From Methylorubrum salsuginis (GTDB lineage Bacteria; Pseudomonadota; Alphaproteobacteria; Rhizobiales; Beijerinckiaceae), in the NCBI RefSeq assembly GCF_900114375.1, contig NZ_FOSV01000027.1, positions 1-61,905 on the forward strand: DNA of 61,905 nucleotides. Direction: 5' to 3'. The notes below the pieces were generated by a model. It did no database searches. It saw only the letters and a program-made list of their open reading frames with translations, and had not been told where the DNA came from. Every line of letters starts with the position of its first letter. The first letter of the stretch is position 1. This document shows, one piece after another, positions 1-7,643 of the stretch. A program made the translations under genes and the position numbers.

Positions 1-294
1 CCAGTCGATCTCACCGGCCGCGTGCAGGCGCTCCAACAGGACCTGATGCAGCCGCGCCCACACGCCGGCTGCCTGCCAGTCGCGCAGACGCCGCCAGCAA
101 CTCATGCCGCTCCCGCAGCCCATCTCGGCCGGTAGCATCTCCCAGGGTAGGCCGGAGCGCAGCACGAACAGGATGCCGGTCAGCGCCGCCCGATTGTCGA
201 TCGGAGGCCGTCCGCCCTTCGGGCGCGGCCGAGGCGGCGGCAGGAGCGGGGCAATCTCCGTCCAGAGATCGTCGGGAAGCAGAGCGCGAGCCAT
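1..294 (-). CDS. IS5-family transposase, N-terminal part (runs off the left edge)
   Basis: The first 98 codons are visible, starting with MARALLPDDLW and containing PKGGRPPIDNRAALTGIL and GLPWEMLPAEMG. These are the characteristic N-terminal (DUF4096-like) motifs of IS5/IS1031-group DDE transposases. The catalytic DDE residues would lie beyond the window edge. It presumably moves its own element by cut-and-paste. The window cannot show whether the gene is intact. Confidence 0.88.
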   Translation of the reverse strand, partial: MARALLPDDLWTEIAPLLPPPRPRPKGGRPPIDNRAALTGILFVLRSGLPWEMLPAEMGCGSGMSCWRRLRDWQAAGVWARLHQVLLERLHAAGEIDW

Positions 295-345
295 GCCCCA
301 CCAACGCACCATCCACCGCTTCGTGCCGTTCTGTTAGGCGCTCTT
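1..345 (-). mobile_element. IS5-family insertion sequence, one end (partial)
   Basis: The left edge of the window cuts through an insertion sequence. Its transposase reads leftward and out of the window. About 45 bases lie between the transposase start and the neighbouring IS256-type remnant and should hold this element's terminal inverted repeat. The remnant's reading frame runs into a stop exactly at this junction, which suggests that the IS5-type element inserted into or against it. The other end is not visible, so the inverted repeats and target duplication cannot be confirmed. Confidence 0.75.
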
Positions 346-562
346 AGCTCTTCGAGATGCCGGTCCCGCCCATGGCCTGGACGAGGTCGTCCACCGAGCG
401 GGTCGAGATGCCCTGGATGTAAGCCTCTTGGATCACGGCCGTGAGCGCCTTCTCGGCCATGCGCCGAGGTTCCAGAAAACCTGGGAAGTATGAGCCCTTG
501 CGCAACTTGGGGAGGTGCAGCTCGACCGTGCCGGCCTGCCTCTGCCAGTCTCGATCACCACA
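344..562 (-). pseudogene. IS256-family transposase remnant (internal fragment)
   Basis: About 70 codons match the N-terminal third of IS256/Mutator-type transposases. Recognisable pieces are QAGTVELHLPKLRKGSYFPG, EPRRMAEKALTAVIQEAY and GISTRSVDDLVQAMG. The fragment has no start codon of its own: its reading frame comes directly out of unrelated sequence beside the hrcA stop. It ends at a stop created at the junction with the IS5-type element. The catalytic domain is gone, so it is a dead remnant. Confidence 0.85.
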
Positions 563-578
563 CAAGGGGATTGAACAT

Positions 579-1721
579 CTAGCGCGGCCGGTCGAGGAGC
601 CCCGAGACCACGCGGGCGGTGTAGTCGACCATCGGGACGATGCGGGCATAGTTCAGCCGGGTCGGTCCGATGACGCCGACGACGCCGACGATCTTCTGGG
701 TGCTGTCGCGGAAGGGCGCGGCGATCATGGAGGAGCCCGAGAGCGAGAAGAGCTTGTTCTCGGAGCCGATGAAGATGCGCACGCCATCGCCCTGCTCGGC
801 GCGGGCCAGGAGCTCGATCACGTCCTTCTGGGTCTCGAGGTCGTTGAACAGCAGGCGGATGCGCTCGAGATCCTCGGCCGCCCGCAGGTCGTCGAGCAGG
901 TTGGCCTGACCCCGGACGATCAGCTGGCGCGCCTCCGACGGGCCGACCGTGGTGGCGAGGCCGGCATCGACCAGCCGCTCGGTGATGGCGTCGAGTTCGC
1001 GCTTCATCGCCTTGCGACCGGCCTCGATATCGGCCCGCAGCGCGTCGAGCGTGCGTCCGCGCAGCCGCGCATTGAGGAAGTTCGAGGCTTCCTGGAGCGC
1101 CCCCGCGGGCAGGCCCGGCGGCAGGTCGAGCAGGCGGTTCTCCACCGTGCCGTCGGTCGAGACCAGCACCACCAACGCCCGGTCGGCATCGAGGCGGACG
1201 AACTCGACATGCTTGAGGCCGGCATCGACCTTGGTGGTCAGCACCACGCCCGCGCCGCGGGAAATGCCCGAGAGCAGGGACGAGGCCTCGGCCAGAGCCG
1301 AATCGAAGGTGTGGCGCGAGGCCGCCGCCTGCATCTGCGCCTCGATGCGGGCCTTCTCCTCCCGATCGACGTCGCCGATCTCCATCATGGCATCGACGAA
1401 GAACCGCAGGCCCATCTCGGTCGGCAGACGGCCCGCGGAGGTGTGGGGCGCGAAGATCAGGCCTGAATGCTCCAGATCCGCCATAACGTTGCGGATCGAG
1501 GCCGGCGACAGGCTCATCGGCAGGATGCGGGCGAGGTTGCGCGAGCCGAGCGGCTCGCCGGTGGTGACGTAGCTCTCGACGATCTGCCGGAAGATCTCGC
1601 GGGCGCGCTCGTTGAGGGCGGAAAGCGCCTGGGGCTGGTGACGCACGGTGTTGAACGGGATGTCGGACACGGTGAACTCGACTGGGCGGGTGATTGTGGG
1701 CGCAAGGCCGCTCGCGATCAA
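579..1721 (-). CDS. hrcA: Heat-inducible transcription repressor HrcA
   Basis: HrcA is the repressor that binds CIRCE operators of the groE/dnaK heat-shock operons and is stabilised by GroEL. The protein has an N-terminal winged-helix part (LNERAREIFRQIVESYVTTG, GSRNLARILPMSLSPASIRN, SAGRLPTEMGLRFFVD) and the usual C-terminal end (IGPTRLNYARIVPMVDYTAR). Its length of up to 380 residues is normal. The start is uncertain. The outermost start is a TTG lying directly on its Shine-Dalgarno-like sequence; a GTG at 1670 gives a shorter form beginning VSDIPFNTV. I see no CIRCE repeat upstream. In many alphaproteobacteria grpE follows hrcA; here transposase debris follows instead. Confidence 0.93.
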   Translation of the reverse strand: MIASGLAPTITRPVEFTVSDIPFNTVRHQPQALSALNERAREIFRQIVESYVTTGEPLGSRNLARILPMSLSPASIRNVMADLEHSGLIFAPHTSAGRLPTEMGLRFFVDAMMEIGDVDREEKARIEAQMQAAASRHTFDSALAEASSLLSGISRGAGVVLTTKVDAGLKHVEFVRLDADRALVVLVSTDGTVENRLLDLPPGLPAGALQEASNFLNARLRGRTLDALRADIEAGRKAMKRELDAITERLVDAGLATTVGPSEARQLIVRGQANLLDDLRAAEDLERIRLLFNDLETQKDVIELLARAEQGDGVRIFIGSENKLFSLSGSSMIAAPFRDSTQKIVGVVGVIGPTRLNYARIVPMVDYTARVVSGLLDRPR

Positions 1722-1884
1722 TCCTCCCGGTGCCGGTCGAAAGCGCGCGACAGGATCGACGATCCGTCAACGATCTCGGCAGGTCGAGGGATCGTTCTTC
1801 CCCCGCTCACGGTTAGCGCAGGACCGAACGCCTCCCGGCGCGCGGATCGACACCATAAAATTCCCCAGGAAGTGGAGAACGCCC

Positions 1885-2184
1885 GTGAAGCTCGGCGCCT
1901 CAAAGACCCTTCTCAAGGCCGCAGCCGTCGCGATCGCCCTGTCGGGCTTCGGCCTGACCGCCGCGCCGCACCAGGCGGAAGCCGCTCCGATCACCGTGCC
2001 GGCCGAGGCCACGGCAGCCGCCGCCACCGAGGCCACCCCGGTCGCCTACGGCTATGGCCACCGTCACGGCATGCGCCATCACCGGCACATGCACCGCCAC
2101 CACATGCGCCATCACCGCCGCCACATGATGCGCCGGCATATGATGCGTCACCACATGATGCGCCATCACCGCCACTACCGCTAA
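1885..2184 (+). CDS. Small exported His/Met/Arg-rich protein, possible metal binding
   Basis: The GTG start is set by a GGAG seven bases upstream, giving 99 residues. Residues 1-33 form a signal peptide (basic start, hydrophobic LLKAAAVAIALSGFGL, cleavage near HQAEA-AP). A short Ala/Thr-rich linker follows. The last 41 residues are almost only His, Met and Arg, in repeating HH, HM and MM steps. Such tails bind copper, nickel or other soft metals in known periplasmic proteins, so a metal buffering role is possible; this is inference. No catalytic domain is present. It is not in an obvious operon with the downstream rph, because a hairpin separates them. Confidence 0.72.
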   Translation: MKLGASKTLLKAAAVAIALSGFGLTAAPHQAEAAPITVPAEATAAAATEATPVAYGYGHRHGMRHHRHMHRHHMRHHRRHMMRRHMMRHHMMRHHRHYR

Positions 2185-2200
2185 GGTCTTTTCGGAGTCG

Positions 2201-2220
2201 CGCTTCCCTTTTGGGAAGCG
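2201..2220 (+). terminator. Terminator-like hairpin after the His-rich gene
   Basis: A perfect 8-bp stem (CGCTTCCC / GGGAAGCG) with a TTTT loop begins 16 bases after the stop codon of the His/Met-rich gene. No run of T follows, so termination efficiency is uncertain. Confidence 0.55.
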
Positions 2221-2342
2221 CCTTCCGGGGCTGTCATCCTTCGGGCTGGCGGCCCTTGTCATGTCCGGACCGGAGTTGCCGCGCGGGGCCGCAGCGCCTA
2301 AGAGCGCCCACTTCCGAATTCTGATCCTGGAGAACCCTGCGG

Positions 2343-3056
2343 ATGCGGCCGTCCAAGCGCGCGCCCGACGAGTTGCGTGCCGTCTCGCTGGAGCGGGCGG
2401 TCGCCCGCTACGCCGAGGGCTCCTGCCTCGTCAGCTTCGGCAACACCCGCGTGCTCTGCACCGCCACCCTCGAAGAGCGCGGGCCGCCGTGGCTGCGCGG
2501 CTCGGGCAAGGGCTGGGTCACGGCCGAATACGCGATGCTGCCCCGCGCCACCCACGAGCGCACCCGCCGCGAGGTCAATTCGGGCAAGCCGTCCGGCCGC
2601 ACGCAGGAGATCCAGCGGCTGATCGGCCGCTCGCTCCGCGCCGTCACCAACCTTCCCGCGCTCGGCGAGCGCCAGATCACCATCGATTGCGACGTGATCC
2701 AGGCCGATGGCGGCACCCGCACCGCCTCGATCACCGGCGCCTGGGTCGCGCTCCACGATTGCCTCGCCTGGATGCGATCCCGTTCGATCATCTCGGTCGA
2801 TCCCCTGAAGGATCACGTCGCGGCGGTCTCCTGCGGGATCTACAAGGGCCAGCCCGTGCTCGACCTCGACTATGCCGAGGATTCGGCCGCCGAAACCGAT
2901 GCGAACTTCGTCCTCACGGGCAAGGGCGGCATCGTCGAGGTGCAGGGCACGGCCGAGGGCGAGCCGTTCTCGGAGGCGCAGTTCATCGAACTGCTGGGGC
3001 TGGCCAAGGCCGGCATCGCGCAACTGGTCGAGTTGCAAAGGAAGGTGATCGCATGA
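2343..3056 (+). CDS. rph: Ribonuclease PH
   Basis: This is a phosphorolytic 3'-5' exoribonuclease that trims tRNA 3' ends, releasing nucleoside diphosphates. Its 237 residues are the usual family length. Diagnostic stretches are GWVTAEYAMLPRATHERTRR near residues 59-78, the phosphate-binding SGRTQEIQRLIGRSLR region, and the catalytic-site stretch DCDVIQADGGTRTASITG near 115-132. A GGAG precedes the ATG. Its stop overlaps the start of rdgB by four bases, so the two are translationally coupled. This rph-rdgB pairing is common in proteobacteria. Confidence 0.97.
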   Translation: MRPSKRAPDELRAVSLERAVARYAEGSCLVSFGNTRVLCTATLEERGPPWLRGSGKGWVTAEYAMLPRATHERTRREVNSGKPSGRTQEIQRLIGRSLRAVTNLPALGERQITIDCDVIQADGGTRTASITGAWVALHDCLAWMRSRSIISVDPLKDHVAAVSCGIYKGQPVLDLDYAEDSAAETDANFVLTGKGGIVEVQGTAEGEPFSEAQFIELLGLAKAGIAQLVELQRKVIA

Positions 3057-3688
3057 GCGACCATCGCATCCTCACCGGCAAGGTCGTCATCGCGACCCAC
3101 AATGCCGGCAAGCTCGTGGAGATGCGCGAACTCCTCGCGCCCTTCGGCGTCGAGGCGGTCTCGGCCGGCGAACTCGGGCTGGCCGAGCCCGACGAGACCG
3201 GCACGATGTTCTCGGAGAACGCGGCGATCAAGGCGATTGCCGCGGCGGAAGCCTCGGGGCTTCCGGCCTTCGCCGACGATTCCGGCCTCTGCGTCGATGC
3301 GCTGGACGGCGCGCCGGGGCTTTTTTCCGCCCGCTGGGCCGGTCCGGACAAGGATTTTTCCGGCGCCATGGCCCGGATCGAGGCGGAACTGGACAAGCGC
3401 GGCGCCACCGACCGGCGCGCCCACTTCGTCTCCGCCCTCGTGCTGGCCTGGCCCGACGGCCATACCGAATTGTTCGAGGGCCGCGTCTTCGGCGACCTCG
3501 TGGCGCCCCGCGGCACCCTCGGCTTCGGCTACGACCCGATGTTCCGCCCCGAGGGCATGGACCGCACCTTCGGCGAGATTTCTTCGGAAGAGAAGCACGG
3601 CGTCGATTGGCAGAGCGGCAACGCCCTGTCGCACCGGGCCCGGGCCTTCGTGACGCTGGCCGACGCCTGCCTGCGCCGGCCGGGATAG
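3053..3688 (+). CDS. rdgB: dITP/XTP pyrophosphatase RdgB (non-canonical purine NTPase)
   Basis: This Ham1/RdgB-family enzyme hydrolyses dITP, ITP and XTP to monophosphates, keeping deaminated purines out of nucleic acids. The 211-residue protein shows the substrate loop ATHNAGKLVEM (residues 13-23), the metal-site stretch FADDSGLCVDALDGAPG, the GFGYDPMF motif and the C-terminal SHRARA motif. The start overlaps the rph stop as ATGA. Confidence 0.97.
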   Translation: MSDHRILTGKVVIATHNAGKLVEMRELLAPFGVEAVSAGELGLAEPDETGTMFSENAAIKAIAAAEASGLPAFADDSGLCVDALDGAPGLFSARWAGPDKDFSGAMARIEAELDKRGATDRRAHFVSALVLAWPDGHTELFEGRVFGDLVAPRGTLGFGYDPMFRPEGMDRTFGEISSEEKHGVDWQSGNALSHRARAFVTLADACLRRPG

Positions 3689-3746
3689 TTTTTGTGAGGG
3701 GGCGAAGAGAGCCTACATCACGCTCAAAGCCGCTCCTTCCCCACTC

Positions 3747-3784
3747 CCCTCATCTTAAGGTGCTGCGCAGCAGCCCCGAAGGAG
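3747..3784. repeat. REP-like palindromic intergenic sequence
   Basis: The rdgB-hemW gap contains a perfect 12-bp palindrome (TGCTGCGCAGCA, 3761-3772) inside a CCTCATCTTAAGG...CCCCGAAGGAG context. Similar dispersed palindromes are common between genes in alphaproteobacteria. Whether this one is repeated elsewhere in the genome cannot be seen here. Confidence 0.45.
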
Positions 3785-3819
3785 CCGGAACGGGTGGGCG
3801 CCCCTCGACCAGCAAAAGA

Positions 3820-4998
3820 ATGCGCCCCGTGACACCGCCCGACCATCCGACCCGCGACGCGGGCTTCGGAATCTACCTGCACTGGCCGTTCTGCGCGGCG
3901 AAGTGCCCGTATTGCGACTTCAACAGCCATGTCCGCCACGGCGGCGTCGACCAGCCGCGCTTCCTCGCAGCGTTCCGCCGGGAGATCGCCCATGCCGCCG
4001 CCTCGGCGCCGGGGCGCACCGTCACCAGCATCTTCCTCGGCGGCGGCACGCCCTCGCTGATGGCGCCCGAGACGGTGGCGGGCCTGCTCGACGCGGTGGC
4101 GGGCGCCTGGTGCATCGCCCCCGACGCGGAGGTGACGCTGGAGGCCAACCCCACCAGCGTCGAGGCGACCCGCTTCCGCGGCTACCGGGCGGCGGGGGTG
4201 AACCGCGTCTCGCTCGGCGTGCAGGCGTTGAACGATGCCGACCTCAAGCGGCTCGGGCGGCTGCATTCGGTGGACGAGGCGCTCGCCGCCGTGCGGGTCG
4301 CGGCCGAACATTTCGAGCGCTTCTCGTTCGATCTGATCTACGCCCGGCCGGAGCAGACGCCGCAGGCCTGGGCGCAGGAACTGCGCGAGGCCATCGCGCA
4401 TGCCGCCGAGCATCTCTCGCTCTACCAGCTCACCATCGAGCCCGGCACGCCGTTCTTCGGCCTCGCCCAGGCCGGCCGCCTCGTGCCGCCGGACGACGAC
4501 GTGTCGCGCGCGCTCTACGACGTGACGCAGGAGATCTGCGCGGCCCACGGCCTGCCGGCCTACGAGATCTCGAACCACGCCCGCACGGGTGCGGAATCGC
4601 GCCACAACCAGCTCTATTGGCGCTACGGCGAATATGCCGGCATCGGCCCCGGTGCCCATGGCCGCCTCGTCCTGCCCGAGGGGCGCACCGGCACGTTGAC
4701 CGAGAAGGCCCCGGAGGCCTGGCTCGCCCGCGTCGAGCGCGACGGCCACGGCATCGTCGAAACCGAGAGCCTGTCGGCCGAGGACCAGGGCGACGAGTTC
4801 CTGATGATGGGCCTGCGGCTCGCCGAGGGAATCGACCCCGCCCGCTACGCCGCCCTGAAGGGCCGCCCGCTCGATGCCGGGCGCCTCGCCGCGCTGGTCT
4901 CGGACGGGCTGGTGGCCCAGCGCGAGACGGGACGCATCGCGGTGACGCCGCGGGGCGCGCCGGTGCTGAACGCGGTGGTGGCGGAACTGGCGGCGTAA
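3820..4998 (+). CDS. hemW: Radical SAM family heme chaperone HemW
   Basis: The protein has 392 residues from the ATG at 3820. It carries the radical SAM cluster motif with HemW spacing (HWPFCAAKCPYCDF, CxxxCxxC), followed by GGGTPS and the later DLIYARPEQT and ISNHAR motifs. HemW binds heme and delivers it to respiratory enzymes. It was long annotated as an oxygen-independent coproporphyrinogen III oxidase, but it lacks the extra N-terminal residues of true HemN. A longer upstream frame exists but carries no homology, so I use the internal ATG that begins just before the conserved domain. Confidence 0.94.
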   Translation: MRPVTPPDHPTRDAGFGIYLHWPFCAAKCPYCDFNSHVRHGGVDQPRFLAAFRREIAHAAASAPGRTVTSIFLGGGTPSLMAPETVAGLLDAVAGAWCIAPDAEVTLEANPTSVEATRFRGYRAAGVNRVSLGVQALNDADLKRLGRLHSVDEALAAVRVAAEHFERFSFDLIYARPEQTPQAWAQELREAIAHAAEHLSLYQLTIEPGTPFFGLAQAGRLVPPDDDVSRALYDVTQEICAAHGLPAYEISNHARTGAESRHNQLYWRYGEYAGIGPGAHGRLVLPEGRTGTLTEKAPEAWLARVERDGHGIVETESLSAEDQGDEFLMMGLRLAEGIDPARYAALKGRPLDAGRLAALVSDGLVAQRETGRIAVTPRGAPVLNAVVAELAA

Positions 4999-5002
4999 GG
5001 CG

Positions 5003-6199
5003 TTAAATCCCCGACGGCCCCAGCACCTTCGGCGCCGGGCTCACCACCGCCGCCGCGTTGCCCCGGATCTCGTAGACCGCGAGCGTGCGCTCGCTGAGCC
5101 CGTCCGGCCGGAAGCGGAAGGTGCCCTCCAACCCCGAAAATCCCGCCGGGCTCGTGAGCGTCGCGTCGGCGAAGCGCTGGGTGCCGTATTGGCGCACCAG
5201 CGCCGCCGTGAGCGAGACGGCGTCGTAGCCGAGCGAGGCGGCGCGCGGCGGCGTCGCGCCGAACCGGGCCTGATAGCGCTGGGCGAAGCCCGAAAAACCC
5301 GCGGTGTCGGGCGCGGCGAACCAGCCGCCCTGGAAGGCGGGTTGCGACAACACCCGCGGGTCGTTCCAGAGCGCCAGCCCCATCGGGCGGACCCGTCCGG
5401 GCGAAAAACCGGCCTTCGTCAGGGCGGGAGCGACCGTCGAAAGCCCGTCCGGCGTGTCGGGCACGAACAGGGCGTCGGCAGGCGCGCTCGCGCCCGTCAC
5501 GATACTGCGCAGGCGTTCCACCGCCGGGCCGGGATTGCCGGCCGGATAGCGCTCGATGGCGACGAGGCGGGCGCCGCGCCGGGCCACCGCCTCGCGGAAC
5601 TGCGCCTCGACGGCGTTGCCGTAGGTCGTCTCGGGGATGAGCGCCGCGAAGGAGCGCCGCCCGGAGGCGGTGGCTTCCTCGACGATGCGGTCCACCTCCG
5701 ATTGCGGCAGGAAGCTGATGAGGTAGACGCCCCGCGCCGCCACCCCGGCATCGGTCGAGAACGCCACCACGGGCTTGCCCGCGCCCCGGGCGATCCCCCC
5801 CGCCGCCTGGACGCTGGCGGCGAAGAGCGGCCCGAGCACGATCTCGGCGCCCTCGTTCAGCGCAGCTTGGGCCGCCTCGCGGGCCCCCTCGGGGGTGCCG
5901 TGGTCGTCTTTCACGAGGATCGACAGGTCGGGCTTCTGAAAGTCGTCATAGGCGAGTTCGGCGGCGTTGCGCAGCGCCGCGCCCACCGCCGCGCCCTGTC
6001 CGGTCAGCGGCACGATCAGCGCGACCTTGACCGAACCGGTGCCGATCCGCTGGCCCGACGCGGGGGCCGGTGCCGCCTCGGCGACCGGCGGCGGGGCGGA
6101 ACGCGTGTCCGGCCGCGGCCCGTCGGGCCCGCCGACGCAGGCCGAGAGCGCGAGCGCCGCGCCGCACAGCATCGCCAACCGACCGCCCAACCACGCCAT
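5003..6199 (-). CDS. LppC/LpoA-like lipoprotein with periplasmic-binding fold (penicillin-binding protein activator family)
   Basis: The start is fixed by a GGAGG eight bases upstream of an ATG and by a lipoprotein signal peptide ending in LSAC (Cys about residue 21). The mature part is a type I periplasmic-binding fold: VKVALIVPLTGQGAAVGAAL, then EIVLGPLFAASVQAAG and a C-terminal lobe with SLGYDAVSLTAALVR. This is the LppC/LpoA family, whose best-known member activates the class A PBP1a in E. coli. The alphaproteobacterial forms lack the TPR domain and their role is less certain. It converges on hemW, with stops four bases apart, and is divergent from rsmI, as is common in this class. Confidence 0.85.
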   Translation of the reverse strand: MAWLGGRLAMLCGAALALSACVGGPDGPRPDTRSAPPPVAEAAPAPASGQRIGTGSVKVALIVPLTGQGAAVGAALRNAAELAYDDFQKPDLSILVKDDHGTPEGAREAAQAALNEGAEIVLGPLFAASVQAAGGIARGAGKPVVAFSTDAGVAARGVYLISFLPQSEVDRIVEEATASGRRSFAALIPETTYGNAVEAQFREAVARRGARLVAIERYPAGNPGPAVERLRSIVTGASAPADALFVPDTPDGLSTVAPALTKAGFSPGRVRPMGLALWNDPRVLSQPAFQGGWFAAPDTAGFSGFAQRYQARFGATPPRAASLGYDAVSLTAALVRQYGTQRFADATLTSPAGFSGLEGTFRFRPDGLSERTLAVYEIRGNAAAVVSPAPKVLGPSGI

Positions 6200-6317
6200 C
6201 GTCGAGCCTCCCCGCCCGCAACTCCCGATCACGATGGGCAAGCCCCGTAAAAAGTAAATGCGGGGCAGGCCTTCTCCACGGTCCGCAAACAGGCCTCGGC
6301 GTGCCATTGTCGCGCCG

Positions 6318-7259
6318 ATGACACAGCGCAGCGACTCGAATGCCCGCCGAGAGGGGCCGGCCACCTTCACCGCCTTCGGCCTCGCGGCGGAAGCCGAGCG
6401 GCCGTCGCCCGGCCTCTACGTGGTGGCGACGCCCATCGGTAACCTGCGCGACGTCTCGTTCCGCGCGCTGGCGACGCTCGCCGCCGCCGACGCGGTGCTG
6501 GCCGAGGACACCCGCGTCACCCGCACGCTCCTGATGCATTACGGCATCACCACGCCGCTCCTGTCCTATCACGAGCATTCGAACGAGGCCGTGCGCGAAC
6601 GGATGGTGCTGCGGCTGAAGGCCGGCGAGACCCTGGCTCTGGTCTCGGATGCCGGCACGCCGCTGGTGTCGGACCCCGGCTTCAAGCTGGTCCAGGCGGC
6701 GATCGCGGCCGGCATCCCGGTGACGCCGATCCCCGGCCCCTCGGCGGTGATGACCGCCATCGTGGCCGCCGGCCTGCCGACCGACCGGTTCTTCTTCGAA
6801 GGCTTCCTGCCGCAGAAATCGGGCGCGCGCCGCAACCGGCTGGAGGCGCTGGCGCCGATCCCCGGTACCCTCGTGGTGTTCGAATCCCCCCACCGCCTGC
6901 CCGAAATGCTGGCGGACGCCGCCGACGTGCTCGGCCCCGAGCGCCCGGCCGCCGTCGCCCGCGAGCTGACCAAGCTCTACGAAACGATCCGCCGCGACAG
7001 CCTCGGCGGGCTCGCCCGCCTCTACGCCGAGGAGGGGCCGCCCAAGGGCGAGGTCGTGGTGGTGATCGGCGCCGAGCCCGAGGACGCCAAGGCCCGCGAG
7101 ACCGATGCCGGGCTCGACGCACGGATCGAGGCGGCGCTCGCCCGCCACTCGATCAAGGACGCGGCGGCACTCGTCGCCGACGAGACCGGCCAGCCCAAGC
7201 GCGCCGTCTACGCCCGCGCCCTTGCCCTCGCCCGCAAGAGCGATGACGAGCCCGCCTGA
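6318..7259 (+). CDS. rsmI: 16S rRNA (cytidine(1402)-2'-O)-methyltransferase RsmI
   Basis: The enzyme 2'-O-methylates C1402 of 16S rRNA in the decoding centre. The 313-residue form starts at ATG 6318. It has the tetrapyrrole-methylase fold, with GLYVVATPIGNLRDVSFRAL at the N terminus, DAVLAEDTRVTRTLL, SDAGTPLVSDPG and IPGPSAVMTAIVAAGLPTD. A 20-residue upstream extension in frame is not conserved in character. It overlaps yraN by 17 bases, the usual rsmI-yraN arrangement, divergent from the lppC-like gene. Confidence 0.96.
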   Translation: MTQRSDSNARREGPATFTAFGLAAEAERPSPGLYVVATPIGNLRDVSFRALATLAAADAVLAEDTRVTRTLLMHYGITTPLLSYHEHSNEAVRERMVLRLKAGETLALVSDAGTPLVSDPGFKLVQAAIAAGIPVTPIPGPSAVMTAIVAAGLPTDRFFFEGFLPQKSGARRNRLEALAPIPGTLVVFESPHRLPEMLADAADVLGPERPAAVARELTKLYETIRRDSLGGLARLYAEEGPPKGEVVVVIGAEPEDAKARETDAGLDARIEAALARHSIKDAAALVADETGQPKRAVYARALALARKSDDEPA

Positions 7260-7632
7260 CCGCGCGCAGGCGCGCCGCCGCGCCACCCATGGCCGCGGCC
7301 TCTCGGCCGAGACCTTCGCGCTACTGGCGCTCATGCTGAAGGGATACCGCCCGCTCGCCCGGCGCTATGCGGCGGCGGGCGGCGAGATCGACCTGATCGT
7401 TCGGCGCGGGCGCACGATCGCCTTCGTCGAGGTGAAGGCGCGGGCGAGCCTCGATGCGGCGGCCGGCGCCATCGACGCGCGCAAGCGGACCCGGATGTCC
7501 CGCGCGGCGCGGGTCTGGCTCGCGCGAAAGAACTTGCCGCCGGACGTGACCCTGCGGGCCGATGCGGTGTTCGTGGCACCGCGACGCTGGCCGCGGCACC
7601 TCCCGAATGCGTTCGAGTTGGAGGGGTTTTGA
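7243..7632 (+). CDS. YraN family protein (UPF0102), predicted endonuclease-like fold
   Basis: The ATG at 7243 lies inside the end of rsmI and gives 129 residues. The core AAGGEIDLIVRRGRTIAFVE followed by VKAR contains the D...ExK pattern of a restriction-endonuclease-like fold. YraN proteins are widespread next to rsmI. A role in DNA processing has been proposed, but no substrate is firmly known. Nothing in the sequence departs from the family. Confidence 0.9.
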   Translation: MTSPPDRAQARRRATHGRGLSAETFALLALMLKGYRPLARRYAAAGGEIDLIVRRGRTIAFVEVKARASLDAAAGAIDARKRTRMSRAARVWLARKNLPPDVTLRADAVFVAPRRWPRHLPNAFELEGF

Positions 7633-7643
7633 GGAATGCCGTG

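Noticed and set aside
433..1770. Long minus-strand ORF covering hrcA in another frame
   Set aside because: It is an Arg/Pro-rich shadow of hrcA with no family pattern; the hrcA frame explains the DNA.
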